DNA of 64,000 bases from DASTFP01 sp963816855 (GCA_963816855.1 CAWFMA010000026.1:124001-188000), one strand, 5' to 3'. Positions 18,869 to 28,583 are shown, counted from the stretch's first letter. Program-made: numbers and translations. Notes: a model not told the origin generated them from the letters alone.

Positions 18869-20941
18869 TCAGGACCGGGCCGGCGCTATGCTCACGATGC
18901 GGAACGACTTTCCCTCGTAACCTTCCAACTGAACGCGCAGCTCTCCTGTCTCGGAGAGTTCACCGACAATCGTTTCGTTCATCATGTCGGCGACCGCCCC
19001 GGGTCCAACGTCAGGCAGCGCGACTGTCTCGTCGATCCGCGCCGCCCCGAAATTCAGCGCCGTCACCTGGGTGCCCTTCCCTTCGGGCAACTCGTGAACC
19101 ATGATCAAGAGTCCTGCGCTGTTCACCTCCGGAACAAGGATCTGCCGGCCGGCATAGAGCCCGCTCGTCTGCCGAACGGCCAGCAGCTTTTGCAGTTGGC
19201 TCGCAAAGGAATCGGATCGAGTCAACTGCTCGTCAATCGGGCCGTAGAGCGTCTGTGCCCTGGGCAAGCCGGCCTGCGAAGCGAGGGCTTCCGGGCGCAT
19301 GTTGACCAGGTCGTAGGCTCCCCGCTCGATCCACCGCGTGTCACCGTCGGCCATCAGCGCGGCGACCGCCTCGCGGGAGACCGGCAATGCGCCAACGAGG
19401 TCCCAGCCCGAAAGCGCGAACACTCCGGGCTGAAAGGCGTTGTACATCACCAGCAACAAATGAACCTGTTGGATCTGCTGCTTTTGCGTTTCAGACAAAT
19501 TTTGAAGATCCCGGATTTTCAACGCCGCGGCGATCACGCTGACGGTGGTGCAGGCGACGCCATTGGTGACGAAGGGCAAGTTGTAAGGAGCCTCGTCTCC
19601 GGTGAGCCGCTCATACATGGTCGCGCGCAAATGTTCGCGCAGCATCTCGCCGGTCCACGTTCTGCCGCCGAAAACATAGTTGTCCCGGGCATGCAGCGTC
19701 CAAAAGTGGACGAGTTCGAGCGTGAGCTCATCGTGATTCTGCAAAGCATGGATCAGCGAAGCGGGGTCGATCCCGTAGTCGCGCATCGTCTTGAGCATCA
19801 GCCGCAGAAATTCCGTGTCTCCCGTCAAAAGCGCGTGGTGATAGGCCGGCCGGGTAATAAAATCGTACGACAAATCCGCGCCGCCGTGGGACATCGCGGC
19901 GATGTCATCGACGGTCAGGTTGAGCTCCTGAAAAGTAAATCCACCGGCCTTGCGCACCATTCCAGCGATCAGTTGGTTTCCGACGACGGAAAGCGGATGA
20001 CCTTCCGACCACGCCGGACCGGTGGGTCGGCGTTCGACGCCGAGAAATCCGTTGGCATCGAGTCGAAGGATTCTGGCACCGAGCACATCGAGCGAGTGCA
20101 GCGCGTCGCCAATGATCATTTGCGGGCCGCTGAACGACGGGTCGAGCCAATTGAGCGAGGGTTGTCCCTCTTTGAAGTAGTGCAGGTAGACCCAACGCCG
20201 CGCCCGGCCGTCGGCGCCGACGATCACACCTGTCGCGCTCCAATCGGTTTCCTTGACGCCCGGCTCGAAAAAGATCACCCGCCGCAGTTGTCCGACGATG
20301 TGGCCCTTTTGAGCCGATTGATCGACTGTCGCCGGCGAAAGATTGATCGCTTCGCGCCCTTCCGGAACCGGCGGAAGCAAGTGCCAGTCTTCTTCCGGGA
20401 TCGCAGACAAGATGGTAAAGGCCCGGGTATTCTCCATAGCCAAACTCCGCAAGCCGAAAGTCGGCCCCCTTGCCGGTGTGCGCCGGAATAATGTCGTCGA
20501 TGACCACCGCGTTGTGCGCGGCGGCCGTCCGGCTCATCGAAACGAACTCTTCCTCTGTGCCGAAACCGGGATCGATGTCGAAGCTGATTCGGTCGAAGTT
20601 GCCGTCAATGGTCGGCGTGTAGTCGCGACCGCGCACGCCGCCCGGAGCGCTTCATCGGCCCGGTGTGGATGCCCGTGTATCCCGATCGCCGACAAAGCCG
20701 CCCAGAGTGCGGATCGGCCAGCGTCTGCAGAACCGACTCGCCCGTCCCGAGTCACAATCGCGGCGGGATAGGCTGTGAACCAAACCGAGGCGAGCGCCGA
20801 TGCGGCGCGCGGTCGCGCCTCGGCATAGGGTTGCCGCCACATGCGCCCCTGACCACCATATTTCACGGCAAGTTCCTTGGCATTGTGGAGCATCGAATGT
20901 TCGACAAGCCAATCGAGGTAGTCGTTATCGGGCTTGGTCAT
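18869..20941 (-). pseudogene. TreS-like GH13 alpha-amylase family enzyme, multiple frameshifts
   Basis: The reverse strand from 20941 (MTKPDNDYLDWLVEHSMLHN) encodes a trehalose-synthase-like GH13 protein of about 690 codons. GH13 regions are clear: VVIDDIIPAHTG, LRLDANGFLGVE (nucleophile Asp) and LQNHDELTLEL. The C-terminal 527 codons are open. The first 540 bases need five single-base corrections to read as one protein: extra bases near 20740, 20671, 20643 and 20405 and one missing base near 20709. In between, pieces such as ESVLQTLADP, GIHTGPMKRS and RDYTPTIDGNFDRIS appear in different frames. Either the gene is decaying from its 5' end or this stretch is poorly sequenced. Confidence 0.8.
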
Positions 20942-21101
20942 AGATCGCCGTGTTGTCAGTTCGCCAGTATTACCTTAAGCGCTCACAAATGCAAAGCTTT
21001 CAAAATAGGGATGAGCTTCGGAAGAACAGCGACGTGGCGGTCTTTTATCGAGACAAGTTGCGCGCCGGCTGCTTGTCTCGAGAAGGGAGCCTCCTGGAGG
21101 G

Positions 21102-21890
21102 CTATCCGAATTTTACTCTAGTCTCGTGTTTCGATGCCTGACATTTCCGCGGCCTCGCGAAAGCTGGACTCCGTGGAAAGGAGGCTGGCGAGGTAGCAAT
21201 CCTCTTTGGAAGCGTTCTCCAATCGGAAATCTTTTCGGGGTGTTCCAATCGCGAGAAAATTGCTCGCGCGACCTTCTGGCGCGGCACTGAGCTTTCGCCG
21301 AATCCGGCCGGGCGATTGCTGGACCAAAACCGAACCGTTTCCACTCCGTCCACCGTTTCCAATCCAAGAAAAATCACGGAATGGCCATTTTCGTTCTTCC
21401 CGACCGCGTCCGTCCAAAAAATCTTTAGAAAATCGCCGGGTCGCGCGGCGGAGAAGCTGGTGAAGTTTCGCCCAAGCCCAAGTTCGTAGAAAAGCCGCGC
21501 TGTCCCGGGCCCGTTCGCGTTCCACCGCCCCCACAGGCTTTCACCGTCCGGCAAGGTATCCTTGCCATCCGGGCGCAGCCGTGGCGCAAGCGCCTCCCAG
21601 GTGGCTCCGGAAAGATTTATCGCCCCGCGCTCTTGCAGGGCTCGCAGCGTTTTAAGGAAAACGAGGTAAGTGGCGCCCGAACAATAGCCGGGCGTTGCAC
21701 GCTCCGGCCGGACACTGACTGCTCCGTTTACATCGACCGCCGAGGCGAGCGCCGCGTGAGCTTGGAGGCTCGTTGAGTATCCTCCTCCGGCCGGCATCTC
21801 GCGAACCTCCTCCAGAACTGCCCGATTCACGTCGGCGGCCAGGGGGGTGATCGCCGCGGCAACCAAGAAAATAAGCGCTAGCGAAATCAT
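21102..21890 (-). CDS. Secreted Cys/His hydrolase-like protein
   Basis: 262 residues from the ATG at 21890, chosen because it starts a signal peptide (MISLALIFLVAAAITPLAA). A Cys in ATPGYCSGATYLVFL and a His in NENGHSVIFLG are spaced as in NlpC/P60- or CHAP-like papain-fold hydrolases, so a cell-wall or peptide hydrolase role is possible. The last 45 residues (ATSPASFPRSPAFARPRKCQ) look low in complexity and may follow a late frame change. It is divergent from the C39-like gene, with the two starts 26 bases apart. Confidence 0.6.
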   Translation of the reverse strand: MISLALIFLVAAAITPLAADVNRAVLEEVREMPAGGGYSTSLQAHAALASAVDVNGAVSVRPERATPGYCSGATYLVFLKTLRALQERGAINLSGATWEALAPRLRPDGKDTLPDGESLWGRWNANGPGTARLFYELGLGRNFTSFSAARPGDFLKIFWTDAVGKNENGHSVIFLGLETVDGVETVRFWSSNRPAGFGESSVPRQKVARAIFSRLEHPEKISDWRTLPKRIATSPASFPRSPAFARPRKCQASKHETRVKFG

Positions 21891-21916
21891 CGGCTTTAAA
21901 CAAGATTCGCTTTGCC

Positions 21917-22561
21917 ATGACCGCAAGACGGATTTTTACGGGGATCCTGATCGCTCTGATTTGTCTTCTTGTCTGGGGCATTTGGTGGACTACTGGCTGG
22001 AAGGAACGGCGACAGGTGGACGCTTCCGGCGGCCTTTATTTTCCGGGCCGCCTCGAGCTCTACGTCCCGCAGTTCTTTCAAGCCGATTCTCGCTGGGGAG
22101 ACGATGAGCTTGGACCGACCCCCGGCAAGCTTGCGGCGGAGGGATGCGCCGTGGCCTCGGCGGCTATGACGCTCGCCAGCTACGGAGTCGACGTCGATCC
22201 GGGCCGCCTCAACAAGTTTCTGACCGCGCTGCGGGACGGGTATACCCCCGAGGGCTGGCTCTATTGGGAGAAAGCCGCTGAATTTGACAATGGCTTCACG
22301 TCGCGGCTGCTGCCGCATTATGAGGACCTGCCAAGTTACTACCTGATCGATCGGAACCTGCTCGACAGAAATCCGGTGATCGCGCGATTGCGGTATCGCA
22401 ACGGGATCACACATTTCGTCGTCATTTGCGGAAAAGAGGGCTTTGACTATCTGATCCGCGACCCCGGCCGGGGCGGAGAGAAAGGTGTCTACCCTTTGAA
22501 GGAGTTCGGGAGCGCGATCGAAGCGATCCGTTTCTATCGAAACCCATCCGCACGGCCGTGA
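21917..22561 (+). CDS. C39-like papain-fold peptidase, membrane-anchored
   Basis: 214 residues with an N-terminal membrane anchor (FTGILIALICLLVWGIWW). The outside domain has the C39_2 layout: YVPQFFQADSRWGDDELG, the Cys in AAEGCAVASAAMTLASYG, the His in GITHFVVICGKEGFDYLIRDPG. These are the expected nucleophile, general base and following Asp. It is probably a periplasmic cysteine peptidase or peptidase-like binding protein. It is divergent from the other Cys/His protein gene and converges on the BtpA gene 43 bases away. Confidence 0.75.
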   Translation: MTARRIFTGILIALICLLVWGIWWTTGWKERRQVDASGGLYFPGRLELYVPQFFQADSRWGDDELGPTPGKLAAEGCAVASAAMTLASYGVDVDPGRLNKFLTALRDGYTPEGWLYWEKAAEFDNGFTSRLLPHYEDLPSYYLIDRNLLDRNPVIARLRYRNGITHFVVICGKEGFDYLIRDPGRGGEKGVYPLKEFGSAIEAIRFYRNPSARP

Positions 22562-22603
22562 GTTTCAAAACCGCCTGAGGGTGGGCGGCGCTTTGCGAAA
22601 AAT

Positions 22604-23413
22604 TCAACTGTGCCATTCGTTATCTCTGGCCTCCTGAAAGGCGCCCATGAATGTTCGGAGGCGTTGCGAGTTCAGCCGGCCAAGGAATTGGCCATCCTCC
22701 CGCAGGTTCGAACCGACAATGAAGCCGTCCGCCCATGGCATGTACCGGGAGATGTTTTGCGAGGTCATGCCCGAGCCAATGAGTACCGGGACACTGGCCG
22801 ATTCTTTTACGCGTCGCAATTCACGCAACTCCGGGGATTCTCCGGTTCGCGGACCCGTGACAACGATGCCGTCCACGAGGAAAAACTCGGCCTGCTTGAC
22901 GACGTCATTGAGATCAAGGTCTGCGGTGAGCGCGTGCGAACAATGCTTTTTGTTCACGTCGGCAAAGACCTTGATGTGGTGGCAGCCGAATTCGCCCCGC
23001 TTTCGGAGCAGTCTGCCGGCGCAGCCTTCGATCAGCCCGGCCCCGCCAACATGCGCGAACACGTAGCCTTCCACGCGAACGAAATCCAGATCGGACTCGC
23101 AGGCGATCTCGAGCGCGGATTCGTTGGCGGCTTCCAACATTTGGATGCCGATCGGGCCGTCGAAGCGATTCCGCGCCTCCTTGGCGATGCGTTTCATCAA
23201 GGCGATGGCCAGAGGATCCAGTGGCGGTTTGATGTAAGGGAGGTCGTAGCTGTTTTCGAGCAGAATGACGTCGGCGCCGGCTTCGAGATAGAGTTCCAGA
23301 TCTTCAAGAGCTCGGCTGATCACGGCTTTGCTGTTTCCGGCGTAGCGCGGCGCACCGGGCAGCGGCAGAACTCCGATCACCGCTGCGAGAAACTTGTCGG
23401 GCAGGATTCGCAT
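22604..23413 (-). CDS. BtpA family TIM-barrel protein
   Basis: 269 residues from MRILPDKF. The BtpA family pattern is visible: VIGVLPLPGAPRY, ALEDLELYLEAGADVILLEN, IGIQMLEAANESALEIA, LDFVRVEGYVFAHVG, VFADVNKKHCSH, GIVVTGPRTGESPE, VPVLIGSGMTSQNI and ADGFIVGSNLREDG. The family is named from a cyanobacterial photosystem I biogenesis factor, but homologues are common in non-phototrophs, where they resemble nucleoside/sugar-processing barrels. No photosynthesis genes are in the window, so the name should not be read as function. The frame is open 28 codons further upstream, but the conserved part starts here. Confidence 0.85.
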   Translation of the reverse strand: MRILPDKFLAAVIGVLPLPGAPRYAGNSKAVISRALEDLELYLEAGADVILLENSYDLPYIKPPLDPLAIALMKRIAKEARNRFDGPIGIQMLEAANESALEIACESDLDFVRVEGYVFAHVGGAGLIEGCAGRLLRKRGEFGCHHIKVFADVNKKHCSHALTADLDLNDVVKQAEFFLVDGIVVTGPRTGESPELRELRRVKESASVPVLIGSGMTSQNISRYMPWADGFIVGSNLREDGQFLGRLNSQRLRTFMGAFQEARDNEWHS

Positions 23414-23542
23414 GAGCGCAAAAGTCTGGGCGAAAACCCGGCCATTGGCCACGCCGGATTGCGAAAGTCGGGACGCGTGCTTGCACCGGAGCGCCAAAGC
23501 GGTTCAAACGGCCTCGGCGGCGCGGTTCCTAGGCGAACTCGC

Positions 23543-24337
23543 TCAACTCGACTTCGGAAAAACCGCCTGAAGAAGCTTCTGCAGTTCCTTCCAGGAGTTG
23601 GTGTCCGCGTCGGCATTATAGGCGATATCGAGCTGGAACTTTTTGCCCAATTCGTCCGCGGCCGGATTCGTAAAACCGTGCTTGGCGCCAGGATAAGCAA
23701 TGAACTTGAAGTCCGCTTTGGCTCCGGTCATTTCCTCCTGGAAGGCCGCGACCTTTTCGGGAGGGTTGAAGGAATCCGCGGCGCCATGGCAAACGAGAAT
23801 CTTGGCCTTCATCGGGCCCTTGATCGGCATCAGCCCGCCAAGCGAACCGTGGAAGCTCGCCACCGCATCGAGATCCATGCCCTGGCGGACCGCATTTAGG
23901 ACGATGGCTCCGCCCATGCAATAACCGATGGCGGCGATTTTTTCCGGATCGACGGTCGGTTGCGATTTCAGAACGTCCAGCGCGGCCTGAAGCCGGGCCA
24001 GCGCAACTTGGGGGTCTTTCATTACCGAGGCCGCCAGCGCGCCCGCATCTTTCGGATGTTCGGCCGCTTTGCCGTCCCCATACATGTCCACCGCGAAGGC
24101 GGTGTAGCCGAGTTCCGCCAACTGCTTTGCGCGGCTACGCGCATAGTCATTCAGGCCCCACCATTCGTGCACGACGAGAATTCCCGGACGCTTGGCTGGG
24201 GTTGCGTCGTCCCACGCCAAAAAGCCCTTCATGGTTGTGTTGCCAACCGAATAGCTAACTTCTTGGGTCTTGATCGACGCCTGCAAGGAAGAGGACAAGA
24301 AAGCCGCCAGAACGGCGGCGGCCAGAACGGTTTTCAT
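23543..24337 (-). CDS. Secreted dienelactone hydrolase family protein
   Basis: 264 residues with a signal peptide (MKTVLAAAVLAAFLSSSLQA). Alpha/beta-hydrolase features of the dienelactone hydrolase family: LVVHEWWGLNDYARSRAKQLAELG, the nucleophile Cys in AIGYCMGGAIVL, the Asp region CHGAADSFNPPEKV, and the His in YPGAKHGFTNP. It probably hydrolyses an ester or lactone in the periplasm; the substrate is unknown. It is divergent from the SMP-30 gene, with 66 bases between starts. Confidence 0.9.
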   Translation of the reverse strand: MKTVLAAAVLAAFLSSSLQASIKTQEVSYSVGNTTMKGFLAWDDATPAKRPGILVVHEWWGLNDYARSRAKQLAELGYTAFAVDMYGDGKAAEHPKDAGALAASVMKDPQVALARLQAALDVLKSQPTVDPEKIAAIGYCMGGAIVLNAVRQGMDLDAVASFHGSLGGLMPIKGPMKAKILVCHGAADSFNPPEKVAAFQEEMTGAKADFKFIAYPGAKHGFTNPAADELGKKFQLDIAYNADADTNSWKELQKLLQAVFPKSS

Positions 24338-24403
24338 GATTTCAACTTACTCACCAATTTCGTTCGTAAAATCCATCTTATTCGATAGTGGTGGTTTGAC
24401 CTC

Positions 24404-25378
24404 ATGTCCACCTCAGCCTCGCGCCAGCACCGGGAGGGTTCCGCGCCCGATTTCATTGAGCGCCTCGACCCTGGATTGGACTTGTTGCTCGCTTCCGATG
24501 CTCGCGTCGAAAAGGTCTGCGAAGGGTTCACCTGGTGTGAAGGGCCCGTCTGGAAGGATGGCTTTCTGTTTTTCTCCGATGTCCCGGCCAACATCCTCTA
24601 CAGGTGGACGCCCGGTTCCGCCCGTGCGGAGGTTTTTCTCGAGCCGAGCGGGGGAATTGCCTCGAATCCCGATTTTCGAGAGCCCGGTTCGAATGGTCTC
24701 GCCCTCGACGCCGAGGGACGTCTCCTTATCTGCCAGCATGGAGCGAGGAGGGTGGTCCGGCTCGAAAAGGACGGGCGCACCCAAACCGTGCTCGCCGACC
24801 GTTTCGAGGGCCGGCGGCTCAACAACCCGAACGATCTTATTTGCCATAGTTCCGGAGCCGTCTATTTCACGGACCCGTCGTACGGCTTCGCTGAAAAAGA
24901 CGCGTCGCCGTTGAAAGAAATCCCTTGGAACGGAGTCTATCGCGTGAGGCCGGGCGGAATCGCCGACCTCTTCACCAAGGACCTGCCGTTTCCCAACGGG
25001 CTCGCGCTGAGTCCCGACGAGCAGATCCTCTATGTTGCCGTGAGCGACGCTGCTTTGCCGCGAATCATGGCCTTCGACCTGAATCCGGACGGTTTGTCTG
25101 GCTCGGGCCGGCTGTTTTTCGATGCTGTCCCGTTACTCAGGCGCGGGTTTCAAGGAACATGCGACGGCTTCAAGATCGATATCCACGGAAACATCTTCAC
25201 CACCGTGCCGGGCGGCGTCGCAGTTCTTTCGCCACAGGGCAAGCATCTGGGAACAGTCCTCCTCGGAGTGACCTCCAACTGCGCTTGGGGAGACGACGGT
25301 TCCGCGCTCTACATCACTGCCACCGATCGCGTCTGCCGAATTCAGACCAACACCCGAGGCGCTTCATTTCGTTCCTAA
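24404..25378 (+). CDS. SMP-30/gluconolactonase family protein
   Basis: 324 residues, a six-bladed beta-propeller lactonase. Motifs of the family: EGPVWKDGFLFFSDVPANILYRW (shown in part), SNGLALDAEGRLLICQHG, LNNPNDLICHSSGAVYFTDPSYG, FPNGLALSPDEQILYVAVSD, CDGFKIDIHGNIFTTVPGGV. The Glu in EGPVW and the Asn/Asp in PNDL and PNGL are the usual metal ligands. No signal peptide is seen, so it is likely cytoplasmic. The role is probably hydrolysis of sugar lactones such as gluconolactone. It is divergent from the dienelactone hydrolase gene. Confidence 0.92.
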   Translation: MSTSASRQHREGSAPDFIERLDPGLDLLLASDARVEKVCEGFTWCEGPVWKDGFLFFSDVPANILYRWTPGSARAEVFLEPSGGIASNPDFREPGSNGLALDAEGRLLICQHGARRVVRLEKDGRTQTVLADRFEGRRLNNPNDLICHSSGAVYFTDPSYGFAEKDASPLKEIPWNGVYRVRPGGIADLFTKDLPFPNGLALSPDEQILYVAVSDAALPRIMAFDLNPDGLSGSGRLFFDAVPLLRRGFQGTCDGFKIDIHGNIFTTVPGGVAVLSPQGKHLGTVLLGVTSNCAWGDDGSALYITATDRVCRIQTNTRGASFRS

Positions 25379-25522
25379 GGGACCAGTAGAAGCCGGGAGC
25401 AGCTCTCTTTTCGAGTCAAATCCCGTCGATTTCCCTGCGAACAATCGCCCGGTGAAACGTCGGAACAATCCGGCGGACACCTATCATCATCGCGCTTGCC
25501 CGGTTGATTGGCGTCGCGTCGT

Positions 25523-25966
25523 TCAGCCCGCAACCCCGAGAAATTGTCTTCCGGTCGCCGCCATCCCCGCGAAGAAAATGCACCAGGGGACAACACCAAG
25601 AGAAATCCAAAGCAGGAGGCGCAGCGGCCTTTCGCCGAGGGCTAAAGCAATCAGCGCGGCAAAATAGGGTCCGCAGGTGACCGGTGCGAGCAACGCAAGG
25701 CCCGGCAATCCCCATCGAAGCCAGATACGCCAAAATAGCTTCTCAGGATCCGGGCGGGTGGAAATCTTGAACCGTGATTCCAGCCATCTGCGAGCCGGGG
25801 TACCGATCCCCAACATCGCCGCGGCGATGGTCGAATAGCCCGCCCACGCGGAGAGCGCGGCGACCGCGGGATCCAACCGCATCGCGACGCCCGCAGGAAT
25901 TGCCGCGACGAAATAGGCGATGCCCAGCCCAAAGACCGTGACGATGGCCCAAAACGTTTCGCTCAT
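25523..25966 (-). CDS. Small multidrug-export family membrane protein
   Basis: 147 residues with about four membrane segments and the pattern WLRWGLPGLALLAPVTCGPYFAALIALALG, shown here in part, that typifies the Sm_multidrug_ex family. The first segment starts after MSETFWAIVTVFG. The family name comes from early work on drug export and the true substrate is uncertain. It converges on the SMP-30 gene, with 144 bases between the stops and no clear terminator. Confidence 0.75.
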   Translation of the reverse strand: MSETFWAIVTVFGLGIAYFVAAIPAGVAMRLDPAVAALSAWAGYSTIAAAMLGIGTPARRWLESRFKISTRPDPEKLFWRIWLRWGLPGLALLAPVTCGPYFAALIALALGERPLRLLLWISLGVVPWCIFFAGMAATGRQFLGVAG

Positions 25967-26050
25967 AACTTCCCTGCCATGGCGAGGACTTTGAGGGCGC
26001 GCCGGCGGGTGCTCAAGACGGTTGTGCTTTGATCTGCCGTAAAGAGCCGG

Positions 26051-26255
26051 CTAGGAGACTGTTGAAAAAACCCGCATGTTCGCGCCCTCCGGTTGCGCCA
26101 ATTTTCGGCCCTCGCGGTGTCGCCAAGCCTGTCCGTAGGGCCACGGCTCGGGCGAGATGGGGACCCCGCAACCCCATCAAGCCTGCGCGTGGTTCCTTGC
26201 GATCTTCCCAAAATTGACAGCAACGGGCATACGCGGGTTTCTCAACAATCTCCTA
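26051..26255. repeat. MITE-like element with about 27-bp imperfect terminal inverted repeats
   Basis: The left end reads TAGGAGACTGTTGAAAAAAC then CCGCATG. The reverse complement of the right end reads TAGGAGATTGTTGAGAAAC then CCGCGTATG. The arms differ by a few substitutions and small gaps. The roughly 150 bases between hold no credible gene. Size and structure fit a non-autonomous DNA transposon derivative. It lies in the 411-base space between the small export protein gene and the acetyltransferase gene; no target duplication was recognised. Confidence 0.6.
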
Positions 26256-26377
26256 ACAAGGGCCGGAGAGTCAACGTTGGCGTGGTGGGGACCAACTCGC
26301 CGAAAAAGCGGCCATCGGATCGCCAATCGCTCTAATGCTCGCCTTCGCCACCGCCTTGGTGTTGAATTCCATGGCCC

Positions 26378-26950
26378 ATGACTTCTCGCTTTGGTAGACC
26401 GACCGTGGAATGTGCCACTTCCTTGCTTACGCTGGCCTTCAGTGCCGATCCCCCGACACGATGGGTATTTTCAGATCCGCACAACTACCTTAACAATTTT
26501 CCGACGTTCGTGAGAGCTCTTGGAGGGCGGTCCTTCGAACACGACACCGCCGACTCTCTGGACGGTTGCGGAGCCGTGGCGCTCTGGCTTCCGCCCGGCG
26601 TCAACCCAGATGAGGAAGCGTTGATTGGCTTGGTCGAGCAGGCGGTACCCGAAAACATCCGGGGAGATGCTTTTTCCATATTCGAGCAGATGGGAGGCTT
26701 TCATCCGGGGGAGCCGCACTGGTATTTGCCGTTCATCGGCGTTGATCCTGCCCATCAAGGAGAGGGTTACGGCACGGAATTGATGAGACACACGCTCAAG
26801 CGATGCGATGCGGATGAGATTCCCGCTTACCTCGAAAACAGCAATCCGCGAAACGCCCCATTCTATGAGCGTCTCGGTTTTGAACAGCTCGGCGTGATCA
26901 AGGCGGGAACTTTTCCCGAAATCGTCCCGATGCTGAGAAAGCCGCGCTGA
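26378..26950 (+). CDS. GNAT family N-acetyltransferase
   Basis: 190 residues. The acetyl-CoA binding motif A is GVDPAHQGEGYGTELMRH, preceded by HWYLPFI and followed by YLENSNPRNAPFYERLGFE, a standard GNAT ending. The N-terminal half (LTLAFSADPPTRWVF, FEHDTADSLDGCGAVALWLPPG) matches a subgroup common in soil bacteria. The substrate is unknown. It starts 7 bases after another ATG in a different frame; 84 bases separate it from the moeB-like gene. Confidence 0.88.
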   Translation: MTSRFGRPTVECATSLLTLAFSADPPTRWVFSDPHNYLNNFPTFVRALGGRSFEHDTADSLDGCGAVALWLPPGVNPDEEALIGLVEQAVPENIRGDAFSIFEQMGGFHPGEPHWYLPFIGVDPAHQGEGYGTELMRHTLKRCDADEIPAYLENSNPRNAPFYERLGFEQLGVIKAGTFPEIVPMLRKPR

Positions 26951-27034
26951 CGCCGCGAGGGCGCTTCAGGCCGCCTTGCAATCCTTCGGGAGATCGTTAG
27001 AATGGTCGATCCAACCCGTGGCGGTTTTTGAGAT

Positions 27035-28225
27035 ATGAGTAAAAGCATCCTGGATCCGGCTCGGCTCGATGACATCGAGTTCAGCAACGATGAAATTGCC
27101 CGTTACTCGCGGCACCTTATCATGCCGGAAGTAACCCTCGAGGGGCAGAAGAAGCTGAAGGCGGCCAAGGTTTTCTGCATTGGAACGGGCGGGCTTGGGT
27201 CTCCGATCGCACTTTATTTGGCCGCGGCCGGAGTCGGCACGCTGGGGTTGATCGACTTTGATATCGTCGACTACTCGAACTTGCAGCGCCAGGTGCTTCA
27301 CGGCACCAAGGACGTTGGCCGCAAGAAGCTGAACAGCGCGCGGGACCGCATCAAGGACATCAATCCGAACGTTCACGTCGTCCTGCATGACGCCATGTTC
27401 CGCAGCGACAACGCTCTGGAGATCGTCGAAGCGTATGATGTCGTTATCGACGGAACCGATAATTTTCCGACCCGCTACCTTTCGAACGATGTCTGCGTTT
27501 TTCTGAAGAAGCCGAACATCTACGGCTCAATTTTCCGGTTCGAAGGGCAGTGCACGGTTTTCGCCCCGGTCCTCGGTGGCCCCTGCTACCGATGCCTCTA
27601 CCCCGAACCGCCCCCGCCCGGCATGGTTCCCAGCTGTGCGGAAGGCGGCGTGCTCGGCGTGCTTCCCGGTGTCATCGGAGTCATGCAGGCCATCGAAGCG
27701 GTGAAGATGATCGTCGGCATCGGCGAACCGCTGGTCGGCCGGCTGATGCATTTCGACGCCCTCAAGATGAAGTTCCGCGAGTTTCGCGTTCGCAGGGACC
27801 CGGGTTGTCCGGTCTGCGGCGAATCGCCGACCATTACGGAATTGATCGACTATGACCAGTTTTGCGGAATTCCTCAGGCACAAGCCGCGGAGGAGGCGGA
27901 ACCCCCGGTGCCCGAGATGTCCGTTGAAGACCTGAAAGCAAAGCAAGATCGCGGCGACAAGTTTGTCCTTCTCGACGTGCGCGAGCAGTACGAGTACGAC
28001 ATCGCAAAGATTCAGGGATCGCAACTTATTCCCTTGGGCGAACTGCACTCGCGGATGAGCGAACTCGACAGCGCGGACGAGATCGTCATCCATTGCAAGA
28101 GCGGCGTTCGGAGCGCCAAGGCCGTCCGCCAGCTTCAGAAAGCCGGCTTCGCCAAGTTGTTCAACGTCGAAGGAGGAATCGGCGCCTGGGCCGACCGCGT
28201 CGATCCCAGCGTGCCGAAATATTAG
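27035..28225 (+). CDS. MoeB/ThiF-type adenylyltransferase with rhodanese domain
   Basis: 396 residues. Residues 1-270 are an E1-like adenylating domain: IARYSRHLIMPEV, the ATP loop GTGGLGSPIALYLAAAGVG, DFDIVDYSNLQRQ, and two zinc CxxC pairs (CYRCLY and CPVCGE). After a linker, a rhodanese domain covers about residues 290-396, with the catalytic Cys in IHCKSGVRSAKAV. This is the MoeZ/MoeBR layout: it adenylates the C-terminal glycine of a ubiquitin-like sulphur carrier (MoaD/ThiS/CysO-like) and passes it sulphur. No carrier gene is adjacent. The Trm112-like gene and thrS follow in the same direction. Confidence 0.95.
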   Translation: MSKSILDPARLDDIEFSNDEIARYSRHLIMPEVTLEGQKKLKAAKVFCIGTGGLGSPIALYLAAAGVGTLGLIDFDIVDYSNLQRQVLHGTKDVGRKKLNSARDRIKDINPNVHVVLHDAMFRSDNALEIVEAYDVVIDGTDNFPTRYLSNDVCVFLKKPNIYGSIFRFEGQCTVFAPVLGGPCYRCLYPEPPPPGMVPSCAEGGVLGVLPGVIGVMQAIEAVKMIVGIGEPLVGRLMHFDALKMKFREFRVRRDPGCPVCGESPTITELIDYDQFCGIPQAQAAEEAEPPVPEMSVEDLKAKQDRGDKFVLLDVREQYEYDIAKIQGSQLIPLGELHSRMSELDSADEIVIHCKSGVRSAKAVRQLQKAGFAKLFNVEGGIGAWADRVDPSVPKY

Positions 28226-28332
28226 CTGCCCCTCGCATCGAGGTTTGTCGGTTCAAAGGGCGAGCGCAAGGCGGCGTTCTGACTCCATCATTTTTCTTGC
28301 GGGCTTCTGACAAAACCGGGACGCTGCGCCGC

Positions 28333-28539
28333 ATGGAGGCCTTCCTTCTGGAGATCATTTGCTGTCCGCTGACCCATCAGTCTCTTCGAATCGCGGACGA
28401 AACCCAGTTGACCCAGGCCGCCGTCATGAGCTCCAAGCCGGTTTCGGCGGGGCTCGTCCGGCAGGACGGCAGGATCCTTTATCCCATCCGCGACGGAATT
28501 CCGTTGCTGGCTCCCGAAGAGGGCATCCCCCTCTCCTGA
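28333..28539 (+). CDS. Trm112-like zinc-ribbon protein
   Basis: A 68-residue protein. The N-terminal half begins MEAFLLEIICCPLTHQSL and the C-terminal half contains GRILYPIRDGIPLLAPEEGI, the hallmark of Trm112/YcaR proteins. Of the four zinc cysteines seen in many members only the CC pair near the N-terminus remains, as in other bacterial forms. In eukaryotes and archaea such proteins activate methyltransferases; the bacterial role is less clear. The open frame runs on upstream, but this Met is the conserved start. It lies 45 bases before thrS. Confidence 0.85.
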   Translation: MEAFLLEIICCPLTHQSLRIADETQLTQAAVMSSKPVSAGLVRQDGRILYPIRDGIPLLAPEEGIPLS

Positions 28540-28583
28540 TCCGGGGTGGTCTTCAAGGCTCCCGTGGATCGATTTTTATCGCT

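Noticed and set aside
22604..23413. Photosynthesis-related function for the BtpA-like gene
   Set aside because: No other phototrophy gene is present, and BtpA homologues are common in non-phototrophs.
22604..23899. 429-codon forward frame opposite btpA-like and dienelactone hydrolase genes
   Set aside because: Both reverse-strand genes have clear family motifs and natural starts; the forward frame has none.
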